A stretch of 64,000 nt of DNA, taken from the NCBI GenBank assembly GCA_001464665.1, contig LNDP01000023.1, positions 897,936 through 961,935 of the forward strand. The letters are read 5' to 3'. Made by a program: the position numbers and the translations under genes. Below the pieces are notes generated by a model. The model saw only the letters and a list, made by a program, of their open reading frames with translations. It ran no database searches and was not told the DNA's origin. Shown piece by piece: positions 8,886 through 16,862 of this stretch (position 1 is its first letter; every line of letters begins with the position of its first letter). Source of the stretch: Acidobacteria bacterium Ga0074141 (lineage in GTDB: Bacteria > Acidobacteriota > Blastocatellia > Pyrinomonadales > Pyrinomonadaceae).

Positions 8886-10802
8886 TTACTCCGGTACGGC
8901 GCAGATCGCCTCTGCCGGGTTTGAACGGCAGATGATGCCGCGCATTGCTGTGATTAACGCTTCTTGTCGCTCGATCTGTTTCTGTTGTTCCTTCACCGCG
9001 TTAACTAGTAACACGCCAATACGGTCGTATTTCACACCCTCGACCTCGCCCTTGTCGTTATAGGTCACTAGAAGCGGCTCGATGGCCGCCACGTCCTCGG
9101 CACCGAGTCCGAGGTCGTGCATACCGCCTTCTTTCCAGTCGAATGTGATCGGCTTTAGCTGGTTAACAAGATCCAGCCCTAAGCCGAATCGGTTGATGTT
9201 TGTTTTGTATCGCAGTGATGATGAGCACGTAACGATCTGATTTGAGCCAGTACGGCAGAGTGTGGTGCCGGTGCCGGCGTTAAGCGCTGTCATAAAAACG
9301 TTCGCACTGCTGATCGATGCTATGCCGCCGCTCGCAAAAGTCAGATTTCCGTTAAGGCTTGTGCTGCCCGTCACATTAATGTTGCCCGGAACGCGAACCG
9401 TGTCGCTGCCGCTGGAGCGTCCGAGATATATTGAATTGCTTAGACTGGCAACAGATTCGGCGCCAATGGCGGTGGCAAAGATGAGATTACCCGCGCCGAC
9501 ATCGGCGTCAATTCCGATGGCGGTGTTGTTGCTGCCTGTTGTGTTAGCGTTTCCGGCATTCAGTCCTAAGAATGAGTTGCCTCCGCCCGACGTAGTCCCT
9601 GTACCGGCCCCCTCGCCGAAGAACGAGTTGAAGCCGCCCGTGAGGTTCCCCCTACCGGCATCGTTTCCAAAGAACGAGTTGGCAGCTCCAGTCGTGTTGA
9701 ATCTACCAGCGTCCCTTCCGAAGAACGAGATATTGGCAGCCGTCGTGTTGGCTGATCCGGCGTTCGCTCCATAGAATGAGTTGTTGACGCCCGTCGTATT
9801 AGAGAGACCGGCCTCTCTGCCGAAAAACGCGTTGTTGCTGGCCGTCGTGTTCAATTGACCGGCAAACGAACCAAAGAATGAGTTGTTGGTACCCGTTGTG
9901 TTTGAATTGCCGGCATTACCACCAAAAAATGAATTACCGGTACCAGTCGAGTTCGAGCCGCCAGCCAAAACACCAAAGAACGAGTTGCCGCCGCCGGTCG
10001 TGTTCGAGGACCCGGCACTCCTGCCAAAGAAAGAGTTATCGAGTCCTCCAATGTTTGCTTGGCCGGCAGATGCTCCGACGAACGTGTTGTTAATGCCATT
10101 GGAATTTTGAGCGCCGGCGCCGATCCCTGCAAATGTATTGCCGGTGCCCGGATTTCCCAAGATGCGGCCGCCGCCGATCCTGTACTCCGTGGCTGCATTG
10201 ACGACGCCGCCCGAAAGCGTTCCGCCCGCAGTACCGTTACCGCTGATACTGAAGTTGCTTGCGGTCTGGGCTCCTGCGTTTTGATTTTGAATGTAGTTGC
10301 CGCTGCCTGCTGTGGGCGAGCGCGGATCGGTCATGCGAGGATCGGTCGTCACGACATATTGATTGGCCGCCACGCCGCCGAGTTGGAGCGCATTATTCGC
10401 GGTTGCTGCGTTGGTGGCCGAGTCCGCTGTAGTCGAATTCAAACTGCGGACCGAATACGGAGTGCTGTTTACCGCCTGTCTAGGCAGCAATTGTTGAAAA
10501 CCGCCCGGATTGCCCGCAGTACGCACACGTATTTCAAGAAACCGGTTCGCACCGGGGAATACTCCGCCAAAATCAAGCGAAACGGTAAAAATGCCGTCCG
10601 CAACCGCGACATCCGTCCGCGTCAGAGTTGTGCCAAGCTGAGTTCCGCCCGCGACCGCGTCGAACAACAAAAACTCAAAATCAAAATTCCCGTTCGCCGG
10701 CGTGGCGCTAACATCAAGCCGCCCCTGATACGTAAACGCCGTCGTCTGCGCTGAAGCACCCGCAACTAGGAATAAAGTTAGAAAGATCGCATATAGTTTC
10801 AT
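8886..10802 (-). CDS. Repetitive exported fibre-like protein with S74 chaperone domain (copy 1)
   Basis: A 638-residue protein in three parts. A signal peptide (MKLYAIFLTLFLVAGASAQ) is followed by a beta-rich N-terminal domain beginning TTAFTYQGRL. Next come about 12 tandem repeats of 17 residues (consensus NTTGxxNSFFGxxAGxx). The C-terminus (about 525-610) is a Peptidase_S74 intramolecular chaperone domain. In that family a Ser-Lys dyad separates the chaperone from a trimeric fibre. Here Ser528 and Lys533 in SSLRYK sit five apart, as expected. A coiled-coil tail (KEQQKQIERQ) ends the protein. The ATG at 10802 opens the signal peptide behind GGAGGAG and overlaps the stop of a gene remnant (ATGA). 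No phage genes are near, so a cell-surface fibre is more likely than a phage tail fibre. Confidence 0.85.
   Translation of the reverse strand: MKLYAIFLTLFLVAGASAQTTAFTYQGRLDVSATPANGNFDFEFLLFDAVAGGTQLGTTLTRTDVAVADGIFTVSLDFGGVFPGANRFLEIRVRTAGNPGGFQQLLPRQAVNSTPYSVRSLNSTTADSATNAATANNALQLGGVAANQYVVTTDPRMTDPRSPTAGSGNYIQNQNAGAQTASNFSISGNGTAGGTLSGGVVNAATEYRIGGGRILGNPGTGNTFAGIGAGAQNSNGINNTFVGASAGQANIGGLDNSFFGRSAGSSNTTGGGNSFFGVLAGGSNSTGTGNSFFGGNAGNSNTTGTNNSFFGSFAGQLNTTASNNAFFGREAGLSNTTGVNNSFYGANAGSANTTAANISFFGRDAGRFNTTGAANSFFGNDAGRGNLTGGFNSFFGEGAGTGTTSGGGNSFLGLNAGNANTTGSNNTAIGIDADVGAGNLIFATAIGAESVASLSNSIYLGRSSGSDTVRVPGNINVTGSTSLNGNLTFASGGIASISSANVFMTALNAGTGTTLCRTGSNQIVTCSSSLRYKTNINRFGLGLDLVNQLKPITFDWKEGGMHDLGLGAEDVAAIEPLLVTYNDKGEVEGVKYDRIGVLLVNAVKEQQKQIERQEALITAMRGIICRSNPAEAICAVPE
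9530..10115 (-). repeat. 51-bp in-frame tandem repeats of S74 protein copy 1
   Basis: Roughly twelve consecutive units of 51 bp, each coding for a 17-residue block with the core N-S-F-F-G-x-x-A-G-x-x-N-T-T-G. The units differ by many substitutions, so they are old or have diverged under selection. They all lie in one reading frame inside the coding sequence. The period and the Gly/Asn/Phe positions suggest a repetitive beta-solenoid or trimeric beta-roll shaft. Confidence 0.85.
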
Positions 10803-10997
10803 TTCTCCTCCGTGCATAATGCGGCCTTCGGGTCGGCCGTACAAATGTATCGGATCAAGGCCGTCATTTGCCTTTGCTTCCTCTCGATCCGGTTCTGCTG
10901 ATCTCTGACAACTGTCCTCAGGCCAATGAACTCTTCTTCCCGTTCCCTGGCCCGCGTTAACGAGGATGACGCCGATGCGGTCGTACTTGACGCCTCA
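10799..10997 (-). pseudogene. Remnant of the 3' end of a third S74 fibre gene
   Basis: Read on the minus strand this stretch still encodes the tail of an S74 protein. GVKYDRIGVILVNA appears in one frame (from about 10994). After a one-base shift near 10950 the rest continues as a coiled-coil-like REREEEFIGLRTVV... region and ends CTEEK with a stop at 10799-10801. Compare GVKYDRIGVLLVNAVKEQQ in copy 1 and a final CEEEK in copy 2. The body of the gene is missing, and its broken edge abuts the stop of the SnoaL-like gene by about 5 bp. The GAGGAG that serves copy 1 as its ribosome-binding site is the Glu-Glu codons of this remnant. Confidence 0.8.
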
Positions 10998-11002
10998 ATC
11001 TT

Positions 11003-11842
11003 CTACTTGATCACGGATGTATGGTCGGCCGCGATCTGCCATCGGCCGCCGCGCCAGACCCAAGTGGTCGTGTAGCGTTCTTTTTCATCAAACTGCTTGC
11101 CGCTTTTGTCTGTACCTTTGTAGCGGATAAGTCCGGTTTCAATAGCAGCACCGTTTCCGATAACTCGCACCTTTTGGTCGGTTATTTCAACCAATTCGAT
11201 CTTGTATTCACTGTTTTGCAGTTCGCCTAAAACGTCTGCCTTGGTTCGGACCTTTCCGACCGTGTTCACGAAAACAGCGTCATCTGCCAGAATGCGTGCG
11301 AATCCTGAATGGTCTCTGTTCTTGTACATATTGGCCGCATCCTTACCAATCTTCAGAACTTGAGCTTCCATCAGCTTGCGATCGTGCGGTGCTTCGGAGA
11401 CATGCTCGGCGAGCATTATCCACTGCCCGTTTCGTTTCTCGAGAAATGCAGTGTATCGGCCGCGATCGGTATGTGGTTCGGCTTGGGCATCAGTCGCAGA
11501 CATGCCGGTCCCGATCCAGTCGCCGGTCAAGATCGCCATATTCCCTATTACCTTCGCCTTTACGTTCTCGCTTTTTACCGATACCAGTTTGTAGGTCGGC
11601 TTCTCTCTTTCGCTGCGGATATAGGCTAGTGCTTTCGCCTTGTCTTCCACCTCCGCCGTCGGTCCTGAAAATGTGTAGTCTTCGGCAAACACACGCTCGA
11701 AGAAGGCGACATCGCGGTCGATCTGCGCCTTCTCGTAGGCAGCGTTAAACTTAAGGACCTCTTGTTCCGCCGCGCTGTTTTGGGCGAGCCCCAAGATCGC
11801 TGCGGTTAAAATTACAAATACAACGGTGATAGATCTTTTCAC
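11003..11842 (-). CDS. Exported protein with two SnoaL-like/DUF4440 domains
   Basis: 279 residues: signal peptide (MKRSITVVFVILTAAILGLAQ) and two tandem copies of a domain of about 120 residues with the NTF2-like (SnoaL/DUF4440) fold. Copy one has FFERVFAEDYTFSGPTAEV and a closing GQWIMLAEHVS. Copy two has FARILADDAVFVNTVGKVRT and a closing GRWQIAADHTS. Such domains form a cone-shaped pocket that binds small ligands, and many act as enzymes or binding proteins. The ligand is not predictable here. The start is a GTG at 11842 with AGGAG about 8 bases upstream. It is inserted between the S74 remnant and the small HTH gene in the duplicated region. Confidence 0.8.
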   Translation of the reverse strand: MKRSITVVFVILTAAILGLAQNSAAEQEVLKFNAAYEKAQIDRDVAFFERVFAEDYTFSGPTAEVEDKAKALAYIRSEREKPTYKLVSVKSENVKAKVIGNMAILTGDWIGTGMSATDAQAEPHTDRGRYTAFLEKRNGQWIMLAEHVSEAPHDRKLMEAQVLKIGKDAANMYKNRDHSGFARILADDAVFVNTVGKVRTKADVLGELQNSEYKIELVEITDQKVRVIGNGAAIETGLIRYKGTDKSGKQFDEKERYTTTWVWRGGRWQIAADHTSVIK

Positions 11843-11880
11843 TGTTTTTCTCCTTTTTTTGTTCTCGGCCTAAGACGATC

Positions 11881-12165
11881 CTAACTATTGGCCGGTCTAA
11901 ACTCGCGGCCGAAATGCTCGATCAGCGAAAGGCCGCAGATGTGTTCATTGCTGGCGAAATGGATCGAGGCTCCAGCCGCAAGCAAGCGGATCGTTTGATC
12001 ATCTATTCCGAGCAGGACGGCCGCCTGCTCGGAATTAATCGCCCGGACCTCGCATCCACAGGTCGAACAGGTAACAAAGTTGCTAGCACTAAGCCTGCTT
12101 CTAATTATCGTAATGGTGTGTGTTTCGGTCGAGATCTCGGTTCGCCGCGTAATGGATCCGTGCAT
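11881..12165 (-). CDS. Small cysteine-containing MerR/excisionase-like HTH protein
   Basis: A 94-residue protein. After an N-terminal Thr/Ile strand region (TETHTITIIRSR) come three cysteines (Cys33, Cys36, Cys38 in TCSTCGCEV). A helix-turn-helix-like stretch follows, SEQAAVLLGIDDQTIRLLAAGASIHF (about 45-70). Its pattern is the AAxLLGvs..TIxxxxxxG.ihf layout of MerR/excisionase-type DNA-binding helices. Small proteins of this build seem common in Acidobacteria (from memory, not searched). The role is probably local regulation or metal/redox sensing. The ATG at 12165 is supported by AGGGGG about 7 bases upstream. An alternative ATG at 12231 would run through the regulator remnant. Confidence 0.6.
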   Translation of the reverse strand: MHGSITRRTEISTETHTITIIRSRLSASNFVTCSTCGCEVRAINSEQAAVLLGIDDQTIRLLAAGASIHFASNEHICGLSLIEHFGREFRPANS

Positions 12166-12177
12166 TTTTCCCCCTAA

Positions 12178-12234
12178 TGGTGTCGAAAGACTTTCGGCAT
12201 CACAGGCCGGGTTCGGCCGTGAACGTCGCATATC
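12178..12234 (+). pseudogene. Remnant of the 5' end of a winged-helix regulator gene
   Basis: On the plus strand this short stretch encodes VERLSASQAGFG then RERRISH. It matches the beginning of the intact regulator at 14576 (MERLSAAQFRFG..., then ERRKLSH), with a gap of about five residues. At DNA level GAAAGACTTTCGGCA is identical in both places, and CACAG matches one base further on. The stretch is open for only about 17 codons of homology and runs into the 3' end of S74 copy 2. I read it as what is left of a second, divergently placed regulator. A shared operator site (GAAAG-A-CTTTC is an inverted repeat) is the alternative. Confidence 0.6.
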
Positions 12235-14361
12235 TCATTTCTCCTCCTCGCAGGCAGCCGCACCTGGATTGGCTGCACAGACAAGAGCCTTGAGTGCCAA
12301 GAGCTCGGCCCTTTGGGCTTTAACCTGCGTCCGTAGGCTTTCGATCTCCTCTTGCTGCTCCCTGACCGCGTTGACGAGCACTGTTGTCAGCTGCGGATAC
12401 TTGACCCCTTCGACCTGACCGGATTTGTTGTAAGTAGAAAAAAGTGGGTCGATCGCATTTACTTCCTCGGCGACAAAACCGACGTCGATCGCCCCGCTCG
12501 AATTCCATTTGAACGTTACCGGCCGCAAACGATGGATCACCGCAAGCCCAGGTTTGAAGTCCTCGATATCATGCTTGTAGCGGAGACTCGAGGAACAGGT
12601 CGAGAGAAATCCATTGAAGGTCGTTTCATAGCAAAGGAACTGCGAACCGCCAGTAAACAGATCCCCGACGGCTACAAGACCGGGAGCGATCACCCGATCC
12701 TGTCCGCCAGACCGGCCGAGCACTATCGTGTTCGACGTGCCTACAACAGATTCGGCACCAATGGCGGCGGCATATTGGAGGCTAGTCCCGGACACGTTGG
12801 CGTTTGCACCGACAATGGTGTTGTTATTTCCCGAAGTATTGTTTGCCCCGGCCAGCTTGCCGATCATCACATTCGAGTTGCCCGTCGTGTTTCCTCCGCC
12901 GGCAGCCCGGCCAATGAACGAATTGCTCGATCCGGTTACGTTGTCTCCACCGGCAGTAGTACCGAAGAAGACATTTTGCGATGCGGTCGAGCTGACCTGT
13001 CCAGCGCCGCGACCGAAGTAAGAATTGTCGATCCCGGTTGTGTTTGCATAGCCTGCTCCGGCCCCGAAGAATGAGTTGTTCGTGCCGATGGTATTCGCCT
13101 GTCCTGCATATGCGCCGAAGAAGGCATTCTCGGCGGCGGTAGTGTTTGCGATGCCCGCGTTTCGCCCGAAGAAGGCATTCAGTTCGCCAGAGGTATTTGC
13201 TGATCCTGCACCGGCACCAAAAAACGAATTACCTTGGCTGGTGTTTGAAAGCCCCGCCTGATAGCCAAAAAAAGAATTGTAGGAACCGCCGCTGTTCACG
13301 TTACCGCTATCCGCCCCGAAGAAAGCATTGAACGAACCTGTCGTGTTGGCCTCTCCACTCTCGTCGCCGGAGAACGTATTGTTCGCGCCGGTGTTATTCA
13401 GATTTCCCGCGTTGCGGCCGACAAAAGTGTTACCGGAGCCCGACGTATTAGCCACACCAGAGAAACTGCCGATAAAGGTATTATTGCTTGCCGAGTTGTT
13501 GTTTCCGGCCCCGAATCCGGCGAATAAATTACCGGAACCGGTGACGTGCAAAATGCGGGTACCGTTAAACTGGAATGCAGATAGGGCATTCAGGTTTGCT
13601 GCTCGCAAATTGCCGCCAAGAATCCCGTTTCCGCTGATATTGAAGTTTGTCTGCCCCGGCTGCACTGTTGTCCGGTTCTGAACATAGCTGGCATCGCCGC
13701 CATTTGTTGTCAATGCCCCAAGAACAGTCACATCTCCGAGGAAGAGCCCGTTGCCGGTCACGTTCAGGTTGCCGCCGATATTGGCGGCGCCGCCAATGCT
13801 GCCGGTACCGCTGATCGCGAAACTCGAATTCGCTTGCTGGGTCTGCGAATTGCGGATGTAGTTTGGGCTGTTTGGCATCGGGTTTCGGTCGTCCGAAAGC
13901 CGCGGGTCATTCGTCTGTACGTATTGGTTCGCCGCGATGCCGCCAAGCTGGTTCGCATCTGCCGCCGAGGCCGCGGCCTGGCTTCGTACGGAATATGGCA
14001 CCGACGTTATCTGCGGGAGCGGTGATAGCGCGGTGTATGTGCTGCCGCCTGCTGGCCTTACGGCGATCTCGAGAAACCTGTCGTTGCCGTTGAATGCATT
14101 TGCGCCAAAATCAAGCGTGACAGTAAAGACGCCCTCCGCAACCTGAACATTTGTCCTTTCATTCGTGCCAAGCGGCAGGCCGCCGCCGCTCGCGGAGCCA
14201 TACAACCGGAAACGGATATCGTAAAGACCGTTTGCAGGGACACCGCTGTCGCTGATTCGTCCCTGATAGGTAAATGCAGTGGTCTGCCCGAATCCGCTAA
14301 CGGCCGTCAGAACTAAAATAAATAGCATTGCGGGTGTTTTGAAATTCCGTTTCATCTTCAT
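12235..14361 (-). CDS. Repetitive exported fibre-like protein with S74 chaperone domain (copy 2)
   Basis: 708 residues with the same build as copy 1: signal peptide, N-terminal TTAFTYQGRI domain, a shaft of about fifteen 17-residue FFG/AG repeats (about residues 270-525), and a C-terminal S74 domain. The dyad is Ser591/Lys596 in SSLRYK. A coiled coil (REQQEEIESLRTQVKAQ) closes the protein, which ends in CEEEK. The ATG at 14361 has AAGGGGC 5 bases upstream. It lies head-to-head with the winged-helix/propeller gene at 14576 across 214 bp, so the regulator may control this fibre. By family knowledge the S74 domain is released by autocleavage after trimer folding. The surface function (adhesion or other) is inference. 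Confidence 0.85.
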   Translation of the reverse strand: MKMKRNFKTPAMLFILVLTAVSGFGQTTAFTYQGRISDSGVPANGLYDIRFRLYGSASGGGLPLGTNERTNVQVAEGVFTVTLDFGANAFNGNDRFLEIAVRPAGGSTYTALSPLPQITSVPYSVRSQAAASAADANQLGGIAANQYVQTNDPRLSDDRNPMPNSPNYIRNSQTQQANSSFAISGTGSIGGAANIGGNLNVTGNGLFLGDVTVLGALTTNGGDASYVQNRTTVQPGQTNFNISGNGILGGNLRAANLNALSAFQFNGTRILHVTGSGNLFAGFGAGNNNSASNNTFIGSFSGVANTSGSGNTFVGRNAGNLNNTGANNTFSGDESGEANTTGSFNAFFGADSGNVNSGGSYNSFFGYQAGLSNTSQGNSFFGAGAGSANTSGELNAFFGRNAGIANTTAAENAFFGAYAGQANTIGTNNSFFGAGAGYANTTGIDNSYFGRGAGQVSSTASQNVFFGTTAGGDNVTGSSNSFIGRAAGGGNTTGNSNVMIGKLAGANNTSGNNNTIVGANANVSGTSLQYAAAIGAESVVGTSNTIVLGRSGGQDRVIAPGLVAVGDLFTGGSQFLCYETTFNGFLSTCSSSLRYKHDIEDFKPGLAVIHRLRPVTFKWNSSGAIDVGFVAEEVNAIDPLFSTYNKSGQVEGVKYPQLTTVLVNAVREQQEEIESLRTQVKAQRAELLALKALVCAANPGAAACEEEK
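12810..13530 (-). repeat. 51-bp in-frame tandem repeats of S74 protein copy 2
   Basis: About fifteen 51-bp units encoding 17-residue blocks with the N-[ST]-F-[FIV]-G-x-x-[AS]-G core, as in copy 1 but with different substitutions (for example NTFIGSFSG, NAFFGADSG, NSYFGRGAG). Unit number differs between the two proteins, which fits expansion and contraction of the shaft by recombination. Confidence 0.85.
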
Positions 14362-14575
14362 ATATGCCCCTTATGGCTTTTCCTGTGCTTTCAGGCCTCC
14401 TTTTACGGCCCCAAACACTGTTGTCTTCACGGAGCGAACTCTGATATTCTTTGCGAACTCATGCGGTCGACTTCCGCGGCTCATCGTTTGCCATCTGTAA
14501 GGCCTGTTTTAACGTTGATGGCCCGGTCAAGTCTTTAATTTCGGGGCTAAATCTTCCTAAATATTCCTAAACGGT

Positions 14576-16780
14576 ATGGAAAGACTTTCGGCAGCACAGT
14601 TTAGGTTTGGTGAGTTCGAACTCGACGGTGAGCGCCGTAAGCTGTCGCATGCCGGACGCGAGGTCCGGATGAAGGCAAAAGCATTTGACCTGCTTTGCTA
14701 TTTGGTCGAGAACCGCGGCAAACAACTGACGAAATCGGAGATCATGGACGGCGTCTGGCCCGGCCAATTTGTCGAGGAAAACAATCTTTCCGTCCAAATA
14801 TCCGCGCTTCGCAAGATACTCGGCACCCAGATTGGCGGCGGGCATTTCGTGGTGACCATCCCCGGCAAGGGCTATTCGTTCGTAGCGGAGGTCGAAGAAC
14901 GCGGCGTCGCGCATAACGAGGTCATCATTGAGACCCACAGCCGGTCGCAGGTAGTGATCGAAGAAGAGATAGTAACTTCGAGCGATGAAAACGCGGTCGA
15001 GCGGACGCAACTGCGATTTCCAGATCGAACTAGACCGAGCACAAGAACCACGGCAATACTCGTGGGCGTTGTGGCACTTCTTTTCACCGGTGCTGCGTAT
15101 TTCTATATCGGGTCTCCGCAGCAGAGCGAAGCCGGCGGCTCGCTTGAGCTGTCTAAGGTGACATCGACCGGACGGATCACGAACGTCGCAGCATCGGCGG
15201 ACGGAGTGTACGCCGTTTTTTCGCAGACCGATCCCGGCGGTGAAAGCCTTTGGCTTCACCATCTGGCAACCGGTGCGCAGCAGCGGATAATGCCGCCAAC
15301 TGAGGCTCGTTTTGTGGGCCTCGCCGTGACGCCGGACACTAATTTTATCTACGCGACAACATTTTCTACCAATATCGCTGACCCGAAACTGCTGCGAATG
15401 CCGATACTCGGCGGCCCGGTAGAAGAGATCAGCGGAATAACGACGGGAGCCTCGGTCAGCTTTTCACCCGATGGTAGGCAGATGGCGTTCACGCGGTCGC
15501 GTTCGTCGGAAAAGCAGACCCAGCTTATGATCGCCGATGCGGACGGAAGCAATATGCGTGTCCTGCTAGGCGCCGATTACGGCAAGCGGTCCTTTGCCAA
15601 TTTTAGAGCGAGTCCGGTCGCATGGTCGCCGGATGGAACGATGATCGCGGCGGCAATAAACGAGCACGATGAATCCGGCGGTTCGCGGATCATACTTGTT
15701 GACCCGAAGGTCGGGAACGAAATATCGGTAGCGGACCAGCGTTGGGACATTATCGAAAATGTAGTCTGGACCAACTCTGAAAATATCGCCTTCATAGGCC
15801 ACTCCATCGAGCCCTCAGCAAGCCAGATCTGGACGATCGGGGCAAAGACCGGGGCCGCAACGCAAGTCACAAACGACCTGAATGCTTACAATTGGCTTGC
15901 CAGTTCCGGCGGAAAACTTTTGGCCGTTCAAAAGCGCCCGACCTCAACGGTCGAGATCGTCGAGATAGATGAAAAAACGAAGAGCGGCACGGGCCGCGAG
16001 ATTTTGCGCGAATCCGGTCTGATAGAACTCGTTGATTTCGGATCGGAAGGCGAGGTTCTCTATCTCTCACACGCGTCCGGCCGCCGCGAGCTATGGCAAA
16101 TTGGTTCGGATGGCAGCGGACAACAGCAGCTCACCGTAAACTCTAACCTGACATTTGGTATGACTGTTTCGCCGGTCGACGGATCGATCGTTTTTGCGGC
16201 GACCGAAAACGGGAAGCACTTTTTGAAGATCGCTGACAAAGAGGGCAAGAATGTGCGTAAACTTTCTGAAGGGCCGGAAGATCTGTTTCCCTCATTTTCG
16301 CCCGACGGACGCGCTGTTATTTTTCAGCGGGGGCTTCGCTCGCTTCCTTTGGTGGCTGAACGCATCGATATGAACGATGGTTCGCGAACGCCAGTGGGCG
16401 AGAGCTACGCCGCACGACCCAGGATCTCGCCCGATGGTTCGACTACTGCATATTATTTTATTGACACCGAAACAGACGGCCGATGGAAGATAGGGCTGAT
16501 GTCGAGCAATGAGGGCAAATTTCTGGGCAAACTCACATTCCCGAGAACGATAGAGGAGCGTCAGTTGCGTTGGCATCCGAGCGGGCTTTCGATCGGTCAG
16601 ATCATTTATGATGGCGAGAATGTTGGACTCTTACTGATCCCTATCAACGGCGGCGAGGCTGTGCAGATCGCAGGGCTTGGCTCGGGGCGGACGAATTCAT
16701 TCAACTGGTCGATAGACGGCAAACGGATCGTGATATCAAATACGCAGCACAGCCAGGACGTCGTGCGAATCTCATATTGA
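14576..16780 (+). CDS. Membrane-bound winged-helix regulator with TolB/WD40-like propeller
   Basis: 734 residues in three parts. Residues 8-107 are an OmpR/CadC-type winged helix (FGEFELDGERRKL at the start, AFDLLCYLVENRGKQLTKSEIMDGVWP, then the recognition region NNLSVQISALRKILG and the wing IPGKGYSFVAEV). About 159-178 is a single transmembrane helix. Residues 190-734 are PD40/TolB-like propeller blades (FSPDGRQMAFTRS, WSPDGTMIAAA, FSPDGRAVIFQ). The layout fits a one-component regulator: DNA-binding domain inside, sensor propeller outside. The ATG at 14576 starts the conserved domain. It is divergent from S74 copy 2, its most likely target. A clear terminator follows at 16819. Confidence 0.88.
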   Translation: MERLSAAQFRFGEFELDGERRKLSHAGREVRMKAKAFDLLCYLVENRGKQLTKSEIMDGVWPGQFVEENNLSVQISALRKILGTQIGGGHFVVTIPGKGYSFVAEVEERGVAHNEVIIETHSRSQVVIEEEIVTSSDENAVERTQLRFPDRTRPSTRTTAILVGVVALLFTGAAYFYIGSPQQSEAGGSLELSKVTSTGRITNVAASADGVYAVFSQTDPGGESLWLHHLATGAQQRIMPPTEARFVGLAVTPDTNFIYATTFSTNIADPKLLRMPILGGPVEEISGITTGASVSFSPDGRQMAFTRSRSSEKQTQLMIADADGSNMRVLLGADYGKRSFANFRASPVAWSPDGTMIAAAINEHDESGGSRIILVDPKVGNEISVADQRWDIIENVVWTNSENIAFIGHSIEPSASQIWTIGAKTGAATQVTNDLNAYNWLASSGGKLLAVQKRPTSTVEIVEIDEKTKSGTGREILRESGLIELVDFGSEGEVLYLSHASGRRELWQIGSDGSGQQQLTVNSNLTFGMTVSPVDGSIVFAATENGKHFLKIADKEGKNVRKLSEGPEDLFPSFSPDGRAVIFQRGLRSLPLVAERIDMNDGSRTPVGESYAARPRISPDGSTTAYYFIDTETDGRWKIGLMSSNEGKFLGKLTFPRTIEERQLRWHPSGLSIGQIIYDGENVGLLLIPINGGEAVQIAGLGSGRTNSFNWSIDGKRIVISNTQHSQDVVRISY

Positions 16781-16812
16781 CTACCTTGAGGCAGCTCGTC
16801 CGATGGCAAAAC

Positions 16813-16847
16813 AAAAAAGGGCGGCCGCGGGGCCGCCCGAGTTTTTT
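16813..16847. terminator. Bidirectional intrinsic terminator
   Basis: A perfect 8-bp GC stem (GGGCGGCC at 16819-16826, loop GCGG, GGCCGCCC at 16831-16838) flanked by A6 on the left and, after two bases, a T-rich run on the right. It lies between the convergent regulator (ends 16780) and metalloprotease (ends 16863) genes and can serve both. Confidence 0.9.
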
Positions 16848-16862
16848 CGGTTGGAGGAGTTC

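Noticed and set aside
9530..13530. CRISPR array or non-coding tandem repeat
   Set aside because: The 51-bp periodic sequence is protein-coding repeat in one open frame, with no constant repeat/spacer alternation.
8886..14361. Prophage tail-fibre locus
   Set aside because: S74 domains are typical of phage spikes, but no terminase, capsid, integrase or lysis gene is near. Both proteins have Sec signal peptides, which phage tail proteins lack.
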